The notes under the pieces are model-generated. The model saw only the letters and a program-made list of their open reading frames with translations. It did not search any database and was not told the DNA's origin. A stretch of DNA of 64,000 nucleotides from Saccharothrix sp. ALI-22-I. GTDB lineage: Bacteria; Actinomycetota; Actinomycetes; Mycobacteriales; Pseudonocardiaceae. The translations under genes were made by a program, and so were the position numbers. The stretch spans positions 682,001 to 746,000 of the forward strand of contig NZ_MTQP01000069.1 in NCBI RefSeq assembly GCF_001984175.1. The letters run 5' to 3'. Every line of letters begins with the position of its first letter. Within the stretch, counting starts at the first letter, position 1. This document shows positions 26,639 through 34,816 of the stretch, piece after piece.

Positions 26639-27523
26639 TCACTGCGCGGGTGAGGCGACCTTGGACTTCGGGGTCCACTGGGTGTAGCCGGCGGCCTCCG
26701 CCTCGGCGACCGAGCGGAACGTGACATCGCCCTTCATGCGCTTGTAGTACGGCGAGGAGGGGGTGTGGAAGATCATCGACTTGGAGTTCGCCTTGACCTC
26801 CATGTCTTCCTCCGCCGCTTCGGCCACCAGGGCTTCCGCCGGGACGGCTTCCATCAGCACCGCTTCGGCCTCGGCGACCGGGCTGCTGCCGGTTTCCTCG
26901 ACCTTCTCCGCTTCCTCGACCGCTGCCACGGGCTCGACCTCGGCAACAACCTCGGGCTCGGGCTCGGCAACGACCTCGGGCTCGGCGGCCGGCTCCGGCT
27001 CGACAACGGCGACAGGCTCGGGCTCCGCGACGACCTCGGGCTCGACGACCGGCTCCGGCTCGACAACCGCAACAGGCTCCGGCTCCGCAACCACCTCGGG
27101 CTCCGGCTCGACAGCCGCAGCAGGCTCCGGCTCCGCGACGACCTCGGGCTCGACAACGGGCTCCGGCTCGACAACCGCGACAGGCTCCGGCTCGGCAACG
27201 ACCTCGGGCTCCGGCTCGGGGTCGGCGGCGGCTTCCGGCTCGGGGGCTGAGGTCGGTGCCGCGATCACGGCGGCGGCGACAGGGGTGACGACGGCGGCGG
27301 CGACCGGAGTGTCGTCGTCGGTGTCGGTTGCCGTTGCGGTGTCGGCCACCGGCTCGGGCTCGGCCACCGACGCGGGCTTGGCCGCCACCGGCGCGGGCTT
27401 GGCTGCCGACTGGTCGAGTTGGTCGCGGAGGTTGGTGATGGTGGCGCTGAGACGCAGCCAGGCGAGCGACACGCCCGCCGAGAACGTCGCCACGCACAGG
27501 AAGAAAGTGATCAACCAGGACAC
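26639..27523 (-). CDS. Membrane-anchored sunset-domain protein with Glu-Pro repeats (ArfC-like)
   Basis: 294 residues. An N-terminal signal anchor (VSWLITFFLCVATFSAGVSLAWL) is followed by a 150-residue acidic, Glu-Pro-Val-Ala repeat region. The C-terminal 40 residues (SKSMIFHTPSSPYYKRMKGDV, FRSVAEAEAAGYTQW) match the sunset domain known from mycobacterial ArfC and other cell-envelope proteins. The rigid repeat probably spans the envelope and presents the domain outside. GTG 27523 follows TAGGAG by 5 bases. The function of the domain is not established. Confidence 0.8.
   Translation of the reverse strand: MSWLITFFLCVATFSAGVSLAWLRLSATITNLRDQLDQSAAKPAPVAAKPASVAEPEPVADTATATDTDDDTPVAAAVVTPVAAAVIAAPTSAPEPEAAADPEPEPEVVAEPEPVAVVEPEPVVEPEVVAEPEPAAAVEPEPEVVAEPEPVAVVEPEPVVEPEVVAEPEPVAVVEPEPAAEPEVVAEPEPEVVAEVEPVAAVEEAEKVEETGSSPVAEAEAVLMEAVPAEALVAEAAEEDMEVKANSKSMIFHTPSSPYYKRMKGDVTFRSVAEAEAAGYTQWTPKSKVASPAQ
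26930..27240. repeat. In-frame tandem repeats encoding Glu-Pro/Val-Ala blocks
   Basis: The coding strand repeats blocks such as EVVAEPEPVAVVEPEPVVEP (about 60 bases) several times with small variations. Such a region is prone to length change by slippage or recombination. Confidence 0.85.
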
Positions 27524-27644
27524 TGCCACTCCTAGGGCCACTGCTAGCGGGGACAGGACAGCAAGACCCCGACAGCGCGCAACCTGTCGGCACGCGACAC
27601 TGTGGCCGACCGCACTCTTTCGGGAAGCACAGACTAAGGACGTG

Positions 27645-28292
27645 TCAAGCCGCGTGCGGCAGCACCCCCTGCCTGCACCCACAGCGACTGCACACCGGGT
27701 GGGCGGGCAGCCGCACGTCGGCCAGCAGCTTGCGCGCGTCGTCGAACGTCGGAACCCGTTGCCCCGGCACCAGAAGGCTGTCCAGCACCTCCTGCCGCCG
27801 GCGGGCCAACTCGCGCGACCGCTCCACTGGATCCTTCAGCCGGGCTCGCACCCGCTCCCGCGACTGCTCACGCGCCAACGTCCCGGCCGCGCTCAGCGGC
27901 CGCGCCGCCCGCGGCTGGGTCAGGCGGGCGTTGCGGCGGTTGATCCGCCACCACGCGCCCAGCGTCATACCGGCCACCGGGGGGCGCGCTCGGCGCGCGC
28001 CCCCCTGCCACCACGACCTCAGCCGCGCACGGAGGAAGTCGTGCGCTACCTGGTCGCGGTTTCTCGGGCTGCCCTGCCTGGTGCCGTCAGGCCTGCGGTC
28101 GACCGCCGCGAGCAGGGCATCGACGCTCCACCCCTCGCCGAACCAGGGCTCGACGACCCGGCGCACGGCGGCGCGGTTCGCGTCGGGCCAGGTCGCGCGC
28201 AGGCAGAGCGCCTCGACGGCCGTGTCGATCTCGGCGTCGGTCTCGGGGATGACACGGCCGGGCCACTGACGGGGATCGAGTCGAACACGCAT
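27645..28292 (-). CDS. Hypothetical protein, Arg-rich with C-terminal zinc-finger-like motif
   Basis: 215 residues, not recognised. It starts RVRLDPRQWPGRVIPETDAE, has an Arg/Trp-rich middle (LRSWWQGGARRAR, GAWWRINRRNARL) and a helical basic segment, and ends with HPVCSRCGCRQGVLPH, which could bind zinc. The basic charge suggests nucleic acid binding. ATG 28292 has AGGGAG upstream. It is divergent from the ArsR-type gene. Confidence 0.65.
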   Translation of the reverse strand: MRVRLDPRQWPGRVIPETDAEIDTAVEALCLRATWPDANRAAVRRVVEPWFGEGWSVDALLAAVDRRPDGTRQGSPRNRDQVAHDFLRARLRSWWQGGARRARPPVAGMTLGAWWRINRRNARLTQPRAARPLSAAGTLAREQSRERVRARLKDPVERSRELARRRQEVLDSLLVPGQRVPTFDDARKLLADVRLPAHPVCSRCGCRQGVLPHAA

Positions 28293-28376
28293 CTCATGGC
28301 TCCCTTCGAACACGTACCGAACACCCGTTCGAGATAGTGCCACCGACCACCGACAATTCCAGAACTTTAGATTTGA

Positions 28377-28386
28377 CTTATATAAG
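28377..28386. promoter_or_regulatory. AT-rich palindrome, candidate ArsR-family operator
   Basis: CTTATATAAG, a perfect 10-bp palindrome in a very GC-rich background, lies 14 bases before the ATG of the ArsR-type gene, where an autorepressor site is expected. Confidence 0.55.
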
Positions 28387-28399
28387 CCCAGTCTGAAAC

Positions 28400-28669
28400 A
28401 TGCTGGTCGTGCACGTGTTCGACGTACTCGGCGACCCGGTCCGCCGCCGCATCTTGGAGCTGCTCGCGGACGGCGAGCAGACCTCCGGCGCGGTCACGGA
28501 GGTGGTCCGCCGGGAGTTCGGCATCTCGCAGCCCGCGGTCTCCCAGCACCTGCGGGTGCTGCGGGAGAACGGCTTCGCCCGCGTCCGCGCGAAGGGCACC
28601 CGGCGGCTCTACGCGGTGGACGACCCAGGCCTGCGCGAGGTGGACGAGTGGCTGGACCGATTCCGCTGA
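28400..28669 (+). CDS. ArsR-family winged-helix transcriptional regulator
   Basis: 89 residues, one winged HTH. It reads VFDVLGDPVRRRILELLADG, then ISQPAVSQHLRVLRENGFARV and KGTRRLYAVD, the standard ArsR/SmtB fold without obvious metal-binding Cys or His. It is the type usually paired with SRPBCC proteins, but none is adjacent. ATG 28400. It probably represses itself through the palindrome just upstream. Confidence 0.9.
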   Translation: MLVVHVFDVLGDPVRRRILELLADGEQTSGAVTEVVRREFGISQPAVSQHLRVLRENGFARVRAKGTRRLYAVDDPGLREVDEWLDRFR

Positions 28670-28677
28670 GAGCGGCT

Positions 28678-28818
28678 TTAGGGCTCGTTGACCTCGGCTT
28701 CGACGCTGTCCAGCGTGGACTCGATCCCGTCGAAGCCGGGGTCCGCCGGCGTTGCGTCGTCGGCCCGGCACGCGACCAGCGAGAGCATCAGCGCCACGGC
28801 CGTGACCAGGGTCTTCAC
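28678..28818 (-). CDS. 46-residue lipoprotein
   Basis: GTG 28818 opens VKTLVTAVALMLSLVAC, a lipoprotein signal with lipidated Cys17, followed by a 29-residue acidic tail ending VNEP. The GTG overlaps the TGA of the upstream secreted-protein gene (GTGA), so it is translationally coupled to it. No family recognised. Confidence 0.65.
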   Translation of the reverse strand: MKTLVTAVALMLSLVACRADDATPADPGFDGIESTLDSVEAEVNEP

Positions 28819-29198
28819 TTGGCACCGCAGTGGTTGGTCTGGAACGTGTCGACGCGGCGCTGGGCGTCACCGAGCTTGGTCAGCTGGTCGCCCCGCCGCG
28901 CCGCCCGGCGGTCCAGCCGCTCGGCACGGGCGGTGTTGCCCGCGTCGCGCGCCTTCCGCGCCTGCGCCTGGAGCCACGCCGTCGACCCGGCCGCCTCGGG
29001 CCCGCCGTTGATGCGCGTGGTGAGCCGTTGGATGCGGTCCTCGACCTTCGGCGCCCGCTGCTCGCACAGCTGCTTCACCTGCTCAGGGCTGATCGTGATG
29101 GGCGCGTAGCTCGTGTCCTGCGCGGCGGCGACACCCGTCGAGGTGAACCCGAGGGCGACGGTCCCGACGACGGCCATGCGGCGAATCCATGTGTTCAT
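28815..29198 (-). CDS. Small secreted helical protein
   Basis: 127 residues. A signal peptide ends near VAAAQ at about residue 26. The mature part is helical and rich in Arg/Ala/Gln (QVKQLCEQRAPKVEDRIQRL), with Cys residues near both ends (LCEQR, NHCGAK) that may form a disulfide. Its arrangement is that of small secreted coiled-coil proteins found in actinomycetes; no function known. It lies in a two-gene unit with the 46-residue lipoprotein. Confidence 0.75.
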   Translation of the reverse strand: MNTWIRRMAVVGTVALGFTSTGVAAAQDTSYAPITISPEQVKQLCEQRAPKVEDRIQRLTTRINGGPEAAGSTAWLQAQARKARDAGNTARAERLDRRAARRGDQLTKLGDAQRRVDTFQTNHCGAK

Positions 29199-29312
29199 GG
29201 AGGCCACGATGGACTCGACGGATGTGGACGGTGTCCGGCCGGTGTTCGGGTTGTGCAAAGAACTCGAAACTCGTCCGTTTCAGTGAGCCTCGCAGTGGCA
29301 ACCCTCCTCCCC

Positions 29313-29633
29313 ATGACCGACACCCTCTGGGACGAGTTCCACCGCGTAGTGAACATGACCTCGCACGAACTGGAGGACTGGCTGCGCACCCGCTCGGCGG
29401 ACGAGGACACCGAGGCCCTGCCCGACCAGGCGGGGACGCCGACCGGCCAGGAGGTGCTGCGGGTGCTGCGCAAGCGGCGCACCGACCTGACCACCGAGGA
29501 CGTCAAGGTGATGCGCAAGGTCGTGGAGCGGGTGCAGGCGCAGCGGCGCGAGGACCTGGAGCCGACGGCCGGTGAGGCGCACTGGAGGCACCGGCTGATG
29601 TCCATCGGCCACGACCCGCTCAAGCCGGCTTGA
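29313..29633 (+). CDS. DUF3140 family protein
   Basis: 106 residues. LWDEFHRVVNMTSHELEDWL and the later EVLRVLRKRRTDLTTEDV with the C-terminal WRHRLMSIGHDP are the pattern of DUF3140, a small soluble actinobacterial/proteobacterial family with no known role. ATG 29313 follows CCTCCTCCCC, with no clear ribosome site. Confidence 0.85.
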   Translation: MTDTLWDEFHRVVNMTSHELEDWLRTRSADEDTEALPDQAGTPTGQEVLRVLRKRRTDLTTEDVKVMRKVVERVQAQRREDLEPTAGEAHWRHRLMSIGHDPLKPA

Positions 29634-29660
29634 GAACCCCCGCCGAAGCCCGCTCCACCG

Positions 29661-30968
29661 TCACCTCCCGGTGGCGACGCCGACTTTCTCGGCGTCCCCC
29701 AACCGCACGCCCGCCTCGGGGACCAGGCCGAACTGCACGACCTGGCGGCGGGCGAGGAGGTCGGTGAGCCAGTCCACGGCCACCCGCAGCCGGTTGCCGG
29801 GCATCGCGATCAGGTGGTAGCCGCGCGCCACCGCCTTCGCGGGTAGCCCGGTCAGCGGCACGTGCAGCGGGTTGGCGACGGCCTGCGTGCCGGCGAGGTC
29901 GACCACGAATCCGAGGTCGCGGTGCCGGTAGGTCCCCACGGTGCCGTGGCCCAGGGAGGCCGCGATGTTGCGCGCGGCCAGCTTGCCCTGGCGCTGCGCG
30001 TGCTGAGCGGTCATCGGCGTCGGCTTGCCGTCGTTGAACACGTCCGGCACGGCCGCCACGTCACCGGCCGCGAACACGTGCGGGTGCGTCGGCACGGCCA
30101 GCGTCGGATCGACCACCACCCGGCCCTTCACCGTGGCCAGCGAGACCGACTCCACCAACGGGTCCGGCCGCACGCCCACGCACCACACCAGGGTCTTCGT
30201 CGGGATCTCGGTGCCGTCGGTCAGCCGGGCGCAGTTCGCGGTGACCGCCTCGACGCTGGTCTCCAGCCGCACGTCCACGCCCCGCGCCCGCAGCACCCGT
30301 GCCGCCGGCCCGGACAGCCGTTCGGAGAGCCCCGGCAGCACCCGCGGCGCCATGTCGACCAGCACCCACTTGATCTCGGACTCGGACAGCCCGGTGCGCC
30401 CGCGCAGCGCCGACCGCGTCAGCTGCTGCCCCTGCGCCACCAACTCCGTGCCCGTGTAGCCGGCGCCGACCACGACGAACGTCGCCCGCGCCGCCCGCTC
30501 GGCCGGATCGGTGGCCTGCTCGGCCAGCTCGACCTGCCGCAGCACGTGATCGCGCAGGAACACCGCCTCGGCGACCGACCTGAACCCGAACGCGTGCTCG
30601 GCCACGCCCGGGATGGACATCAACCGGGTGACCGAGCCGGCCGTCAGCACGATCCGATCCCACTCCAGGACCTGCTCACGCCCCTCGATGTCCACCACGG
30701 TGCAAGTCCGCGCGGCCAGGTCGATCCCGGTCGCGTGCGCCTGCACCAGCCGCGTGCGCGGCAGCTTGGGCCGCAACGGCACCGCCACCCGGCGCGGGTC
30801 CAGCGAACCGCCCGCGACCTCGGGGAGCAGTGGCACGTAGAGCATGTAGTCGGTGGGGTTGACGGCCACCAGCTCGGCGGCGTCGGGCGGCAGCACGCGT
30901 TCCAGCGTGCGCAGGCAGTGGTAGCCCGCGAAGCCCGTTCCGACGACCAGGACGCGCGGCTTGCCCAT
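29661..30968 (-). CDS. Type II NADH dehydrogenase-like flavoprotein (NDH-2)
   Basis: 435 residues. Two Rossmann motifs are seen: GTGFAG at 10-15 (FAD) and VVVGAGYTGTELVAQ (NADH). The FAD C-terminal motif reads VFAAGDVAAVPD, and TPMTAQHAQRQG follows as in NDH-2 enzymes. It transfers electrons from NADH to quinone without pumping protons and sits on the inner face of the membrane. ATG 30968. It is divergent from the phosphoglucomutase/GH65 pair. Confidence 0.88.
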   Translation of the reverse strand: MGKPRVLVVGTGFAGYHCLRTLERVLPPDAAELVAVNPTDYMLYVPLLPEVAGGSLDPRRVAVPLRPKLPRTRLVQAHATGIDLAARTCTVVDIEGREQVLEWDRIVLTAGSVTRLMSIPGVAEHAFGFRSVAEAVFLRDHVLRQVELAEQATDPAERAARATFVVVGAGYTGTELVAQGQQLTRSALRGRTGLSESEIKWVLVDMAPRVLPGLSERLSGPAARVLRARGVDVRLETSVEAVTANCARLTDGTEIPTKTLVWCVGVRPDPLVESVSLATVKGRVVVDPTLAVPTHPHVFAAGDVAAVPDVFNDGKPTPMTAQHAQRQGKLAARNIAASLGHGTVGTYRHRDLGFVVDLAGTQAVANPLHVPLTGLPAKAVARGYHLIAMPGNRLRVAVDWLTDLLARRQVVQFGLVPEAGVRLGDAEKVGVATGR

Positions 30969-31058
30969 TGGCTCGATCCCTCCGACGACGACGGCAAGTG
31001 TCAACAGCAGCTGTTCCGCCAGCGGGTACCCACGAGTCTGAAGGGGTAGACCAAAGAC

Positions 31059-31775
31059 ATGGCCCTGGGACTGCCTGACGCGATCACCGCCTGTCTCTTC
31101 GACCTCGACGGCGTGCTGACCAGCACGGCCGTGCTGCACCGCCGTGCCTGGCGGCGCACCTTCGACGATCTCCTGCGCCCGCGCGGTGAAGCGCCGTTCG
31201 CCGAATCGGATTACATCCGGTTCGTCGACGGGCGGCCGCGTTACGACGGAGTACGGGAGTTCTTGACCTCGCGCGACATCACGTTGCCCGAGGGGGAACC
31301 GGACGACCCGCCGGACCACGACACCGTGCACGGCGTGGGCAACCGCAAGAACGAGCTGCTGGAAGCGATCATCCGACACGAAGGCGTGACGCCCTACCTG
31401 GGCACCGCGCCCTACCTGCGCGCGGTGAAGGACGCCGGGCTCGGCATCGGCGTCGTGACGTCGTCGGCCAACGCCAAGAAGGTGCTCGACGCGGCCGGGC
31501 TCAGCCCGTTCGTGCAAGCCCTGGTGGACGGCGTGGTGATCAGCCGTGACGGGCTGAAGGGCAAGCCCGCGCCGGACTCGTTCCTGGCGGGCGCGCGCCT
31601 GCTCGGCGTGAACCCGGAGCACGCCGCCGTGTTCGAGGACGCGCTGGCCGGCGTGGAAGCGGGCCGTGCGGGCGGGTTCGGGCACGTGGTGGGCGTGGAC
31701 CGGACCGGTCAGCGGGAGGCGCTGTACGCGCACGGCGCGGACGTGGTGGTCGAAGACCTCGCGGAGCTGCTGTGA
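31059..31775 (+). CDS. HAD-superfamily beta-phosphoglucomutase-like phosphatase
   Basis: 238 residues. HAD motif I is FDLDGVLTS with Asp15 and Asp17; motif II is GVVTSSANAKK, and motif IV is HAAVFEDALAGVEAG. The cap insertion is of the beta-phosphoglucomutase type. It overlaps the GH65 phosphorylase gene by 4 bases (GTGA). The pair would convert a disaccharide plus phosphate to beta-glucose 1-phosphate and then glucose 6-phosphate. Confidence 0.9.
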   Translation: MALGLPDAITACLFDLDGVLTSTAVLHRRAWRRTFDDLLRPRGEAPFAESDYIRFVDGRPRYDGVREFLTSRDITLPEGEPDDPPDHDTVHGVGNRKNELLEAIIRHEGVTPYLGTAPYLRAVKDAGLGIGVVTSSANAKKVLDAAGLSPFVQALVDGVVISRDGLKGKPAPDSFLAGARLLGVNPEHAAVFEDALAGVEAGRAGGFGHVVGVDRTGQREALYAHGADVVVEDLAELL

Positions 31776-34126
31776 CGACCGGTTGGGAAGTCCACCCCTG
31801 GATGCTGCGGTGGAACGGCCTCGCGGTGGACCAGCTGCGCCGGACCGAATCGGTGTTCGCGCTGTCCAACGGCCACCTCGGCATGCGCGGCACGCTGGAC
31901 GAGGGCGAGCCGCGCGGACTGCCCGGCACGTACCTCAACGGCTTCTACGAGGAGCACGCGCTGCCGTACGGCGAACCGGGTTACGGCTACCCCGAGGCCG
32001 GGCAGACCGTCGTCAACGTCACCGACGGCAAGGTGATCCGGCTGCTGGTGGAGGACGAGCCGCTGGACATGCGGTACGGCCGGGCGCACGTGCACCGGCG
32101 TGAGCTGGACTTCCGCACCGGCACGCTGCGCCGGCACACCGAGTGGGAGTCGCCGACCGGCCGCCGGGTCACCGTGCGCACCGAACGGCTGGTGTCGCTG
32201 ACCCAGCGGGCGGTCGCGGCGATCCTCTACGAGGTCGAGCCGAGCGAGGACGTGCAGCTGGTCTTGCAGTCCGACCTGCTGGCCAACGAGCCGGTCGAGC
32301 ACGACAGCGACGACCCGCGGGTGGCCGCCGCGCTGAACGAGCCGCTGGTGTCGGACTTCGCGCACGTCGAGGACTTCCGGGCGGTGCTGGCGCACCACGC
32401 GCGCAACTCCGGGCTGCGGATGGCCGCCGCGATGGACCACGAGCTGGAAGTCGAGGACGGCGTCCGCACGGAGATCCGCGCCGAGAAGGACCTGGCCCGG
32501 TTCACCGCGGCCGTGGACGTGCCCGCGGGCGGGAAGCTGCGGCTGGTGAAGTACCTCGGCTACGGCTGGTCCGCGCAACGGTCGGTGCCCGCGCTGCGGG
32601 CGCAGGTGGAGGCGGCGCTGGCGGGCGCGCGGCAGACCGGCTGGGAGGGCCTGCTGGCCGAGCAGCGGCGGTTCCTGGACGACTTCTGGGAGGTCGCGGA
32701 CATCGACCTGCAGGGCGACGACGAGATGCAGCAGGCGGTGCGGTTCGCGTTGTTCCACATCATGCAGGCCGCGGTGCGCGGTGAGACGCGCGCGATCCCG
32801 GGCAAGGGGCTGACCGGTCCGGGGTACGACGGGCACGCGTTCTGGGACACCGAGATGTTCGTGCTGCCCGTGCTGGCCTACACGGTGCCGGAGGCGGCGC
32901 GGGACGCGTTGCGGTGGCGGCACTCGACGCTGGGCAAGGCGCGGGAGCGGGCCGCGGTGCTCGGGCAGGGCGGCGCGGCGTTCCCGTGGCGGTCGATCAG
33001 CGGCGCGGAGTGCTCGGCGTACTGGCCCGCGAGCACGGCGGCGTTCCACGTCTCCGGCGACGTCTCGCACGCCGTGGCGCAGTACGTGAACGCCACCGGC
33101 GACACCGCGTTCGAGCGCGAGTGCGGCGCGGAGATCCTGGTGGAGACCGCGCGGCTGTGGACCTCGCTGGGGCACCACGACCCGCACGGCGGGTTCCGCA
33201 TCGACGGGGTGACCGGGCCGGACGAGTACTCGGCGGTGGAGGACAACAACGTCTACACCAACCTCATCGCGCAGAAGAACCTGCGTAGCGCGGCGGACGC
33301 GTGCGACCGGCACCCCGACGTGGCCGAACGGCTGGACGTGACCGCCGAGGAGGTGCAGGGGTGGCGGAAGGCGGCCGACGGGATGGTGATCCCGTTCGAC
33401 AGCCTGCTCGGCGTGCACGAGCAGGCCGAGGGGTTCACATCGCACGCCGAGTGGGATTTCGACGGCACCGACGCCGACGAGTACCCGTTGCTGCTCAACC
33501 GGCCGTACTTCGACCTGTACCGCAAGCAGGTCATCAAGCAGGCCGACCTGGTGTTGGCGATGCACGTGCGCGGTGACGCGTTCACGCCGTTGCAGAAGGC
33601 GCGCAACTTCGCCTACTACGAGCCGCGGACGGTGCGCGACTCGTCGCTGTCGGCCGGGACGCAGGCGGTGCTGGCCGCCGAGGTGGGCGCGTTGCAGCTG
33701 GCCTACGACTACCTGGCCGAGGCGGTGTTCACCGACGTGTACGACCTGCACCACAACGTCCACAACGGACTGCACATGGCGTCGCTGGCGGGCGCCTGGG
33801 TCGGGTTGGTGGCCGGGTTCGGCGGGATGCGCGACCACGACGGCGAGCTGTCGTTCGCGCCGCGCCTGCCACCGGGGCTGACCAGGATGGCGTTCCGCAT
33901 GTCGTTCCGGGGCACCCGGTTCGCGGTGGAGGTCGAACCGGGCAAGGTGACGTACCGGATCGTGGCGGGCGGCCCGCTGCACACCCGGCACCACGGCGTT
34001 CCGGTGGTGGTCGAACCCGGCCTGCCGGCCACGCTGTCCACACCGGATCCGCCCGAGCCGCCCGACCTCCGCCAGCCGCCGCACCGCGCGCCGGTGCGGC
34101 GGGTACCGCCCGGAGCCCGGCCGTGA
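31772..34126 (+). CDS. GH65 disaccharide phosphorylase (maltose/trehalose/kojibiose type)
   Basis: 784 residues, the usual GH65 size. The N-terminal beta-sandwich begins WEVHPWMLRWNGL and has ESVFALSNGHLGMRGTLDEG. The helical barrel carries GYDGHAFWDTEMFVLP and the catalytic acid Glu485 in GVTGPDEYS; YKQVIKQADLV-type and PYF blocks follow. It is an inverting phosphorylase giving beta-glucose 1-phosphate. Which disaccharide is used cannot be told. The C-terminal 35 residues are Pro-rich and extend past the family core. Confidence 0.92.
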   Translation: MTTGWEVHPWMLRWNGLAVDQLRRTESVFALSNGHLGMRGTLDEGEPRGLPGTYLNGFYEEHALPYGEPGYGYPEAGQTVVNVTDGKVIRLLVEDEPLDMRYGRAHVHRRELDFRTGTLRRHTEWESPTGRRVTVRTERLVSLTQRAVAAILYEVEPSEDVQLVLQSDLLANEPVEHDSDDPRVAAALNEPLVSDFAHVEDFRAVLAHHARNSGLRMAAAMDHELEVEDGVRTEIRAEKDLARFTAAVDVPAGGKLRLVKYLGYGWSAQRSVPALRAQVEAALAGARQTGWEGLLAEQRRFLDDFWEVADIDLQGDDEMQQAVRFALFHIMQAAVRGETRAIPGKGLTGPGYDGHAFWDTEMFVLPVLAYTVPEAARDALRWRHSTLGKARERAAVLGQGGAAFPWRSISGAECSAYWPASTAAFHVSGDVSHAVAQYVNATGDTAFERECGAEILVETARLWTSLGHHDPHGGFRIDGVTGPDEYSAVEDNNVYTNLIAQKNLRSAADACDRHPDVAERLDVTAEEVQGWRKAADGMVIPFDSLLGVHEQAEGFTSHAEWDFDGTDADEYPLLLNRPYFDLYRKQVIKQADLVLAMHVRGDAFTPLQKARNFAYYEPRTVRDSSLSAGTQAVLAAEVGALQLAYDYLAEAVFTDVYDLHHNVHNGLHMASLAGAWVGLVAGFGGMRDHDGELSFAPRLPPGLTRMAFRMSFRGTRFAVEVEPGKVTYRIVAGGPLHTRHHGVPVVVEPGLPATLSTPDPPEPPDLRQPPHRAPVRRVPPGARP

Positions 34127-34174
34127 ACCGGCGGGGCCCACGCGGTCGGTCGCACTGTTCCGCCGGTGTTCACA

Positions 34175-34330
34175 GGCGTTCCGGGCGCCCGGAACAAACG
34201 CAGGGCCCTAAAGGAGGTAGAAGGACGATGAGTGCCCGGCCGGGCTCCTGGGGGGAGTGGAGCCCGGCCGGGACTTGGTAGGCGGCCATTGGGGGGCGAC
34301 GGCCGCCTAAGCCCTCATCGTGAGCAGGAC
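34175..34330 (-). ncRNA. 6C RNA (Ms1 / scr3559-type small RNA)
   Basis: On the minus strand two adjacent stem-loops each show a C6 loop: 9-bp stem 34309-34301/34287-34279 with loop GUCGCCCCCCAAU, and 14-bp stem 34272-34259/34248-34235 with loop ACUCCCCCCA. An outer stem (34321-34314 with 34232-34225) closes both. A GUUCCGGGCGCCCGGAAC hairpin (34195-34178) may end the transcript. Two C6-loop hairpins define the actinobacterial 6C RNA, known as Ms1 in mycobacteria, where it binds core RNA polymerase. Exact ends are estimates. The gap 34127-34562 is otherwise without a clear gene. Confidence 0.8.
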
Positions 34331-34373
34331 TACCCCTGTTACCGGGTTTCAATCACGGTTCCGAATACCGACT

Positions 34374-34386
34374 ACGTGATCCACGT
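34374..34386. promoter_or_regulatory. Inverted repeat upstream of the 6C RNA
   Basis: ACGTG-ATC-CACGT, 5-bp arms, lies about 50 bases upstream of the estimated 6C RNA 5' end on the minus strand. Possible regulator site; no protein assigned. Confidence 0.3.
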
Positions 34387-34562
34387 CATCATGACCTCCG
34401 AGCGGACCCAGAGCGGGCACGCGCCGGGATGTCCACAGAGGTCCGTCGGCCCGCGCACGGCACGTGGATCTCCGCAATATTGCGGTCTCCGTCGAGGAGA
34501 AGGTAACCCACAGGAGTGAGAGGGGCAGCGCTGAGGCCGCCGGCCGGACAGGATTCCGAAAT

Positions 34563-34727
34563 GTGAGCTCAACACCGATCTACGACGAGTTGGCGGCCAC
34601 CTACCTCGCCGACCTCACACCCGAGAACCGCGAGCCGGCCGGGTCCGACCAGCCGACCCAACCCGCCTCGCCACCCACCGCCCCGACCCCACCCCGGAAC
34701 CAGCCGCGCAAACGGCCGAAGGTCTGA
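34563..34727 (+). CDS. Small hypothetical protein (54 residues)
   Basis: GTG 34563 opens VSSTPIYDELAATYLADL, a start I associate with a group of short actinomycete proteins of unknown role. A Pro/Thr-rich basic tail ends RKRPKV. Codon use is strongly GC-biased at third positions, as in its neighbours. No ribosome site stands out. Confidence 0.5.
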   Translation: MSSTPIYDELAATYLADLTPENREPAGSDQPTQPASPPTAPTPPRNQPRKRPKV

Positions 34728-34816
34728 ACCACCTCCGATCTTGACCCCGCCTCACGCAGCGGAGCAGGACGATCGCAGTCCGCAGAAGAGGTCGCCTACC
34801 CGAAGGGTGGAGCGGA

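Noticed and set aside
31709..34141. 810-codon open frame opposite the GH65 gene
   Set aside because: Shadow frame; GH65 catalytic motifs are on the plus strand.
34228..34281. Trp attenuator leader peptide
   Set aside because: Only scattered Trp codons and no trp genes downstream; the hairpins are explained by the 6C RNA on the other strand.
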